From RUG11867 sp964553435 (lineage in GTDB: Bacteria > Bacillota_I > Bacilli_A > RF39 > UBA660): a stretch of DNA of 9,393 bases. The notes beneath the pieces were generated by a model, which saw only the letters and a program-made list of their open reading frames with translations, did no database searches and was not told the origin of the DNA. Positions 5,827-9,393 of this stretch are shown here, piece by piece. The stretch spans positions 1 through 9,393 of the forward strand of contig CAZKKM010000066.1 in NCBI GenBank assembly GCA_964553435.1. Reading direction: 5' to 3'. The position numbers were made by a program, and so were the translations under genes. Each line of letters starts with the position of its first letter. Position 1 is the stretch's first letter.

Positions 5827-6327
5827 CTATTCTACTGCTATTCTTGCGAAAAGCTTTTTATCTTTTACTTTTTCGTTCGCTTGATAATACAATCTATAGC
5901 GATGAGCATCCGTGATAGCTATGTGGTATTTTCCCAAACTCACAGTTTCCTCGATCCCTTTAAAATTTCCGCTAGCCACATATCCGTAAGTGCCACTGCC
6001 TTCGCTAAATCTTTCGAGTCTCCAAGAAAAATCTCTACCGTCGACCCCACGAGATAAGTTCAAATCTTTTACGACGAGATCGTAGAGAGTCACTGGCTCG
6101 ACACCGGAAGCATAGTCGACCTCGAAATCCACAAATTCTTTGTCTTCAAAGCGACTTGAAATTTGCGTGTCTCCTAACAAAACCATCTCTCTTTTATCTG
6201 CCAACTTTGCAATCATCTCATTCGATCCATACTCTCTTTCCATGTAAAAGAGATACACACATCCCAAAATCACAGGTACTCCTACCGCTATGACCACTGC
6301 CAAAACGAAAAAGTTCCTATCTTTCAT
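5827..6327 (-). CDS. Membrane-anchored extracytoplasmic protein, function unknown
   Basis: This 166-residue protein belongs to no family I recognise. The start is taken as ATG 6327, five bases after AGGTGA; a GTG at 6336 is in frame but forms part of that ribosome binding site. Residues 6-28 form one membrane span, and the remaining roughly 135 residues should lie outside the cell. That part has alternating short hydrophobic stretches suggesting a beta-rich domain (for example EPVTLYDLVVKDLNL and GKYHIAITDAHRYRLYYQAN). A cysteine inside the span (VILGC, Cys23) resembles a lipobox, but the hydrophobic stretch continues past it, so an uncleaved anchor is more likely. It is the first gene of the three-gene operon, directly followed by the ZIP transporter. 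A role as an accessory or sensing subunit is conceivable but unproven. Confidence 0.7.
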   Translation of the reverse strand: MKDRNFFVLAVVIAVGVPVILGCVYLFYMEREYGSNEMIAKLADKREMVLLGDTQISSRFEDKEFVDFEVDYASGVEPVTLYDLVVKDLNLSRGVDGRDFSWRLERFSEGSGTYGYVASGNFKGIEETVSLGKYHIAITDAHRYRLYYQANEKVKDKKLFARIAVE

Positions 6328-6344
6328 CACGTTCACCTATTGTA

Positions 6345-6373
6345 ATTCTACTATATTTTGCTTTCTAATGCAA
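6345..6373 (-). promoter_or_regulatory. Promoter of the three-gene operon, inside the end of tsaD
   Basis: On the minus strand TTGCAT (6368-6373) and TAGAAT (6345-6350) have an exact 17-base spacer. The -35 lies in the last codons of tsaD and the start of transcription would be near 6338, just before the ribosome binding site. No terminator separates tsaD from this operon, so readthrough from the t6A genes probably adds to its expression. Confidence 0.7.
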
Positions 6374-7393
6374 TTGGTCTTTTTTGTCGAAAAAATATTC
6401 GTGACTTTTTGCATTTAACGTATAATCTGCAAATTCTCCTTTGAGATATAATGGATATGCCGCAGCCGCTATCATTGTCGCATTATCTGTACAATACTTC
6501 ATAGGGGGCACTGAGAAATGAACATCCAATTCGTCGCACATTTTCTTTAGTTCGGCACGCAAATAACTGTTGGCACTGACTCCTCCTGCGACGATCAATC
6601 TTGGAACATTGTATCTCTTTAAAGCCAATCGCGATTTTCTAACTAGCTCGTCGACAGCCACATCTTGAAAAGATCTTGCCAAATCGCATTTGTTTATTTC
6701 GTTTCCTCTTTGCTTCTCATTGTGAACTAAGTTTATGATGTAACTTTTGAGCCCACTGTACGAAAAATTTAACTCATCATCATCCATAGGCTTCGGCAAA
6801 TCGTAAGTGTGTTCACCGAATTCTGCGTGTTTGTCGATATTCGGACCTCCCGGATATTTGAAGCCTATTATTCTAGCTATTTTATCGTAACACTCGCCTA
6901 TAGCATCATCCAAAGTAGAACCTAGCACTTCGAAGTCGTAATCGCCCTTGAGCATTATCAATTCCGTATGACCTCCACTGACGACCAATCCCATAGATGG
7001 AAACTCTATCTTTTCGACTAAATTGTTCGCATATATGTGCCCGGCAATATGATGAACTCCGATGAGCGGCTTCTCATGTATCAAAGAAAGTGTCTTGGCA
7101 AACTCCAATCCAACTAACAGACATCCCATCAATCCCGGTGCATAAGTGACCGCGATAGCATCTATCATATCCCAAGTAACTTTGGATTTTCGCATCACGT
7201 CATCCAGCACAAAAGTTATACTTTCCGTGTGCATTCTGCTGGCTATTTCTGGAACCACACCACCGAATTCTGCATGTGTATCCATTTGAGTTGCCACACA
7301 AGTATAGACATCCTCACACCCATTTTTGACGATGGCGATACTAGTCTCATCACAACTCGTCTCAATTCCCAAAATATATACATCCTTCTTCAT
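6365..7393 (-). CDS. tsaD: TsaD, tRNA N6-threonylcarbamoyltransferase
   Basis: TsaD is the catalytic subunit that transfers threonylcarbamoyl from its AMP adduct to A37 of ANN-decoding tRNAs, working with TsaB and TsaE. The 342-residue length is typical. The ASKHA fold opens with GIETSCDET (9-17). The metal ligands are His115 and His119 in HHIAGH and Asp303 in CTDNA. Further conserved motifs are VVSGGHTEL (137-145), GSTLDDAIGECYDK (158-171), NFSYSGLKS (209-217) and VAGGVSANSYLR (268-279). All expected metal and nucleotide residues appear intact. The start codon overlaps the rimI stop as ATGA, with AGGTGA four bases upstream. It is the last gene of the tsaB-rimI-tsaD unit. Confidence 0.97.
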   Translation of the reverse strand: MKKDVYILGIETSCDETSIAIVKNGCEDVYTCVATQMDTHAEFGGVVPEIASRMHTESITFVLDDVMRKSKVTWDMIDAIAVTYAPGLMGCLLVGLEFAKTLSLIHEKPLIGVHHIAGHIYANNLVEKIEFPSMGLVVSGGHTELIMLKGDYDFEVLGSTLDDAIGECYDKIARIIGFKYPGGPNIDKHAEFGEHTYDLPKPMDDDELNFSYSGLKSYIINLVHNEKQRGNEINKCDLARSFQDVAVDELVRKSRLALKRYNVPRLIVAGGVSANSYLRAELKKMCDELDVHFSVPPMKYCTDNATMIAAAAYPLYLKGEFADYTLNAKSHEYFFDKKDQLH

Positions 7394-7794
7394 TGTATCA
7401 CCTTTTCCATTGCGATGGCATCTTCACCATCTTTATAATAGTTCTTTATCGGACGAATCTTGATGAAACCGTTCTTTTCGTAGAAAGATATTGCCCCTTC
7501 GTTCGATGCTCGAACTTCCAAAATTATCTTTTTGATTTCCAAATCTCTACACAAACGATCTATCAATTCGGAGCCTACTCCTAAATGACGAAATCTCTCA
7601 TCGACTGCAATATATAAGATGTCGACGACTTCGTATAATTTTGAATACTGAATGAATCCGATAACATCGTCTTCCTTGGTATAAACCAAAATTTTCTCGT
7701 ACTCACCCAACATCCGGGCATCGTAACTACTACTTACAAGTCTTCCAAGACCATCGACGGCCAATTCGTATTTTTTTTCATAGTCTTGTATCAT
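7390..7794 (-). CDS. rimI: RimI, N-acetyltransferase of ribosomal protein S18
   Basis: This GNAT-family enzyme transfers acetyl from acetyl-CoA to the N-terminal alanine of ribosomal protein S18. The 134-residue protein is slightly short but complete. The acetyl-CoA binding loop is RHLGVG (69-74). EVRASN (93-98) and ISFYEKNGF (102-110) follow, spaced so that Glu93 and Tyr105 match the base and acid known from Salmonella RimI. The C-terminal IKNYYKDGEDAIAME (116-130) is also typical. The start codon overlaps the tsaB stop as ATGA and lacks a good ribosome binding site, so translation probably depends on ribosomes finishing tsaB. Its place between tsaB and tsaD is the usual order in Bacilli and supports RimI over other GNAT enzymes. 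Confidence 0.93.
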   Translation of the reverse strand: MIQDYEKKYELAVDGLGRLVSSSYDARMLGEYEKILVYTKEDDVIGFIQYSKLYEVVDILYIAVDERFRHLGVGSELIDRLCRDLEIKKIILEVRASNEGAISFYEKNGFIKIRPIKNYYKDGEDAIAMEKVIQ

Positions 7795-8354
7795 TTTAAT
7801 GCATCGATTTCCTTTATGTAGATGGGATTGACTTTATGAGGGTTAACTTTTTTGAGCCCTTTTGAATAAGCTATTATCTTTTCAAAATCGACGTTTTTCC
7901 CCTCTAAGATAGTAAACCCATTTTTAGAAATATATTCGTCGAAATCTGCTTGTCTTTGATACATGAACTCGACGTACTTCCCATCGACTAAATGAGCACT
8001 ATATACACCTTTGGAATCCGGAACCATCACAATATCGAAGTATTCTTTCGCACTGACTCCGTACATCTCCAAAGATGTTATCGTCTTTATGTCTATGTTA
8101 TTACTATAGGCTATCGTCTTTGCAATTGTCACACCTATTCTCACACCAGTAAAACTGCCCGGACCATTTACGACGATTATCTCATCTATTTCTGCAAGTC
8201 CGATCCCTGATGACTTTAAAAGTTCATCGAGCAAAGGAATGGCAACTTCACTATGACTGCGATTGCTTATGGCTTCCTTTTTATAAACTCGTTTTTCATC
8301 GACGATCGCCATCATTACCAATTCGCTATGTGTGTCTATGAACAGTCTTGTCAT
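7791..8354 (-). CDS. tsaB: TsaB, scaffold subunit of the t6A synthesis complex
   Basis: TsaB is a catalytically inactive TsaD paralogue that pairs with TsaD, and the pair recruits TsaE. The start is taken as ATG 8354, seven bases after AGGAGG (8362-8367); in-frame ATGs at 8375 and 8360 lie before or against that site. The 187-residue product begins RLFIDTHSELVMMAIVD and carries SNRSHSE (30-36) and the family signature NGPGSFTGVRIG (63-74), which forms the TsaD dimer interface. It is shorter than the roughly 220-240 residues common in the family, the reduction lying in the second lobe (after about 110). The gene is translationally coupled to rimI. Confidence 0.93.
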   Translation of the reverse strand: MTRLFIDTHSELVMMAIVDEKRVYKKEAISNRSHSEVAIPLLDELLKSSGIGLAEIDEIIVVNGPGSFTGVRIGVTIAKTIAYSNNIDIKTITSLEMYGVSAKEYFDIVMVPDSKGVYSAHLVDGKYVEFMYQRQADFDEYISKNGFTILEGKNVDFEKIIAYSKGLKKVNPHKVNPIYIKEIDALK

Positions 8355-8376
8355 AAACATCCCTCCTAATTCCACT

Positions 8377-8382
8377 ATTATA
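8377..8382 (-). promoter_or_regulatory. -10 element of the tsaB-rimI-tsaD promoter
   Basis: A perfect TATAAT on the minus strand lies about 22 bases before the tsaB start codon, so transcription would begin near 8370. The position 17 bases upstream falls in the T-rich tail of the tsaE terminator and gives only TATTTT as -35. A TTGACA at 8391-8396 is too close (8 bases) to serve. The promoter is inferred from the -10 and from the terminator that separates tsaE from tsaB. Confidence 0.5.
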
Positions 8383-8394
8383 TCTCATTTTGTC

Positions 8395-8419
8395 AAAAAA
8401 AAATAGAGTAAAACTCTAT
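8395..8419 (-). terminator. Intrinsic terminator overlapping the tsaE stop codon
   Basis: On the minus strand ATAGAGT (8419-8413), loop TTT and ACTCTAT (8409-8403) form a perfect 7-bp hairpin followed by an uninterrupted T-run (8402-8395). The tsaE stop codon TAG is part of the ascending stem, so a ribosome at the stop codon would cover the hairpin. The signal separates tsaE from the downstream t6A genes. Confidence 0.85.
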
Positions 8420-8877
8420 AAAACCGCACTGAGCAAATCCTCATATTGTTCCCCGTAAGGTGTGAAAATCAATACTCTCGTTTCTTCATCTATGACTTTA
8501 AATTTGATTTCCAATCTCTCGTCCGGCAACGAATCTTTTATCAAGTCGGACCACTCGATAATTGTAACTCCGCCCTTTGTAAAGTAATCACTCAATCCGA
8601 TCGAGCCATCATCTCCATCTTCTAAGCGGTAAACATCCATATGATATAACGACATTTCTCCTGTATGGTATTCTTTAACCAAATTGAATGTCGGGCTTGT
8701 GATGTTTTCATCTATTCCCAAAGATTGGGCAAATCCTTTGACGAAAACCGTCTTTCCACTTCCCAATTCTCCTTTTAAACAGATGACCATATTAGGAAAT
8801 TTCTCGGACTCGATATTCTGTGCCAATTCCATCGTATCTTGCTCGTTATGGCTGGTATATTTATATTCTATTTCCAT
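8416..8877 (-). CDS. tsaE: TsaE, ATPase of the t6A synthesis complex
   Basis: TsaE is a small P-loop ATPase whose hydrolysis resets the TsaB-TsaD complex between rounds of tRNA modification. The 153-residue length is normal. Walker A is GELGSGKT (36-43). The conserved SPTFNLVKEY (61-70), LYHMDVYRL (77-85) and IIEWSD (106-111) follow in the family order. The start ATG 8877 follows GGTGAT by eight bases. Unlike the usual single operon, this gene has its own promoter and a strong terminator, so it can be expressed apart from tsaB, rimI and tsaD. Confidence 0.95.
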   Translation of the reverse strand: MEIEYKYTSHNEQDTMELAQNIESEKFPNMVICLKGELGSGKTVFVKGFAQSLGIDENITSPTFNLVKEYHTGEMSLYHMDVYRLEDGDDGSIGLSDYFTKGGVTIIEWSDLIKDSLPDERLEIKFKVIDEETRVLIFTPYGEQYEDLLSAVL

Positions 8878-8897
8878 GTTATCTTATCACCAAATTA

Positions 8898-8927
8898 ATT
8901 ATATAAAATAATCCCCATAAAGGTCAA
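8898..8927 (-). promoter_or_regulatory. Sigma-A promoter of tsaE
   Basis: On the minus strand TTGACC (8922-8927) and the perfect -10 TATAAT (8898-8903) are separated by 18 bases. Transcription would start near 8891, giving a short leader with the GGTGAT ribosome binding site. It lies directly downstream of the hsp20 terminator. Confidence 0.75.
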
Positions 8928-8954
8928 TATATTTTACTGGAAATTTGTAAAATG

Positions 8955-8980
8955 AAAAGAAAAAGACTTTCTAAAAAGTC
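8955..8980 (-). terminator. Intrinsic terminator of the hsp20 gene
   Basis: On the minus strand GACTTT (8980-8975), loop TTAG and AAAGTC (8970-8965) form a 6-bp hairpin followed by the T-rich tail TTTTTCTTTT (8964-8955). It lies 17 bases after the hsp20 stop codon. Confidence 0.8.
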
Positions 8981-8997
8981 AATTTCAATTTCCGAAA

Positions 8998-9390
8998 CTA
9001 CTTGATAGTAATTTGTTTTTTTGTAGGCTTTTCTTCGAGCTTAGGTACGACTATATTCAAAGTGCCTTTCTCGAAAGCAGCTTCGATTTCTTCAGGATCG
9101 ACATCTCCTACATAGAAGGAACGACTAAAACTTCCTGTTCTTCTCTCTCTGCGAATATAATTCTTATTATCATCGTTGTTCTCGCTCGTCTTAGTCGCAG
9201 AAATCGTGAGATAGCCATTGTCGCACTCGATGTTGATGTCTTCCTTATCGTAGCCGGGGACATCTAACTCGAAATGGTAATTTCCATCCTTTTCGTAAAC
9301 ATCGCATTTCATTTGATCCTTTAAGGCAGGTTCGAAGAAATCGTCAAAGAAATCGTCTCCTAAATAATATTTTCTTGGAAATAAATTCAT
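8998..9390 (-). CDS. Small heat-shock protein, Hsp20 / alpha-crystallin family
   Basis: This ATP-independent cytoplasmic chaperone holds unfolding proteins for later refolding. The 130-residue product is complete: the short N-terminal arm has the typical FFDDFFEPAL (14-23), the alpha-crystallin domain covers about 27-117, and AAFEKGTLNI (104-113) contains the conserved A-x4-G-x-L motif. The C-terminal KQITIK carries the I-x-I motif (127-129) that docks into the neighbouring dimer during oligomer assembly. The N-terminal arm is short, which may limit oligomer size. Only three bases upstream of the ATG lie in the window, so its promoter and any CIRCE or CtsR site cannot be judged. It has its own terminator and is not co-transcribed with tsaE. 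Confidence 0.93.
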   Translation of the reverse strand: MNLFPRKYYLGDDFFDDFFEPALKDQMKCDVYEKDGNYHFELDVPGYDKEDINIECDNGYLTISATKTSENNDDNKNYIRRERRTGSFSRSFYVGDVDPEEIEAAFEKGTLNIVVPKLEEKPTKKQITIK

Positions 9391-9393
9391 ATT

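Noticed and set aside
6259..6270. Lipobox-like VILGC in the membrane-anchored protein
   Set aside because: The hydrophobic segment continues beyond the cysteine (VYLFYM) and Leu at -2 is unusual, so an uncleaved anchor is preferred.
6328..6336. GTG start for the membrane-anchored protein
   Set aside because: The GTG is part of the AGGTGA ribosome binding site of ATG 6327.
7390..7794. Use of the Mycoplasma code (UGA as Trp), considered because the genome is AT-rich
   Set aside because: tsaB and rimI end in TGA exactly at the start of the next gene, and the conserved reading frames end at normal lengths.
8391..8396. TTGACA as the -35 element of the tsaB promoter
   Set aside because: It is only eight bases from TATAAT. 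At the proper 16-18 base distance there is no convincing -10.
9300..9393. CIRCE or CtsR operator for the hsp20 gene
   Set aside because: The upstream region is outside the window, so nothing can be said. No such element occurs in the visible part.

Overview
The window is AT-rich bacterial chromosome, densely packed with short intergenic gaps, strong AGGAGG-type ribosome binding sites and housekeeping-type promoters. The conserved cluster tsaE-tsaB-rimI-tsaD has the order known from Bacilli (ydiB-ydiC-ydiD-gcp of Bacillus subtilis). Together with a PrsA-type lipoprotein, a RecX of Gram-positive type and an exported protein with a SipW-dependent-type signal peptide, it points to a Firmicutes member. 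I infer an uncultured gut Bacilli lineage of the RF39 kind, but the species cannot be named from this window. UGA is a stop codon here: tsaB and rimI both end in TGA inside ATGA overlaps with the next gene. This argues against the Mycoplasma code.

Layout, left to right. Positions 1-84 are a divergent regulatory region: the ribosome binding site of an off-window minus-strand gene, two outward promoters and a 16-bp inverted repeat between them. Two plus-strand genes follow: a PrsA-like foldase lipoprotein (112-1140) and a small single-span membrane protein of unknown function (1208-1588). Each has its own terminator, and the second terminator is bidirectional. From there on every gene is on the minus strand. 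These are a large exported protein with a TasA/SipW-type N-terminus (1628-3154), recX (3326-4090), an epimerase-like protein, a ZIP-family metal transporter and a membrane-anchored protein in one tight operon (4173-6327), tsaD, rimI and tsaB joined by 4-nt overlaps (6365-8354), tsaE (8416-8877), and a small heat-shock protein of the Hsp20 family (8998-9390).

Functional units. TsaB, TsaD and TsaE are the three proteins that, with TsaC/TsaC2 (not in the window), make t6A37 on ANN-decoding tRNAs. RimI is their usual neighbour and acetylates ribosomal protein S18. PrsA and Hsp20 serve protein folding outside and inside the cell respectively. The operon 6327-4173 has no established role. It pairs a ZIP transporter carrying a His-rich loop with an extracytoplasmic anchored protein and an SDR-fold protein that lacks the catalytic lysine.

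The most useful items for a second look are this operon, the TasA-like exported protein with inverted repeats around its promoter, and several lost active-site residues (PrsA, SDR protein, ZIP protein). Another is that new promoters repeatedly start within or right after the U-tract of the preceding gene's terminator. I see no mobile element, CRISPR array, tRNA, rRNA or riboswitch.
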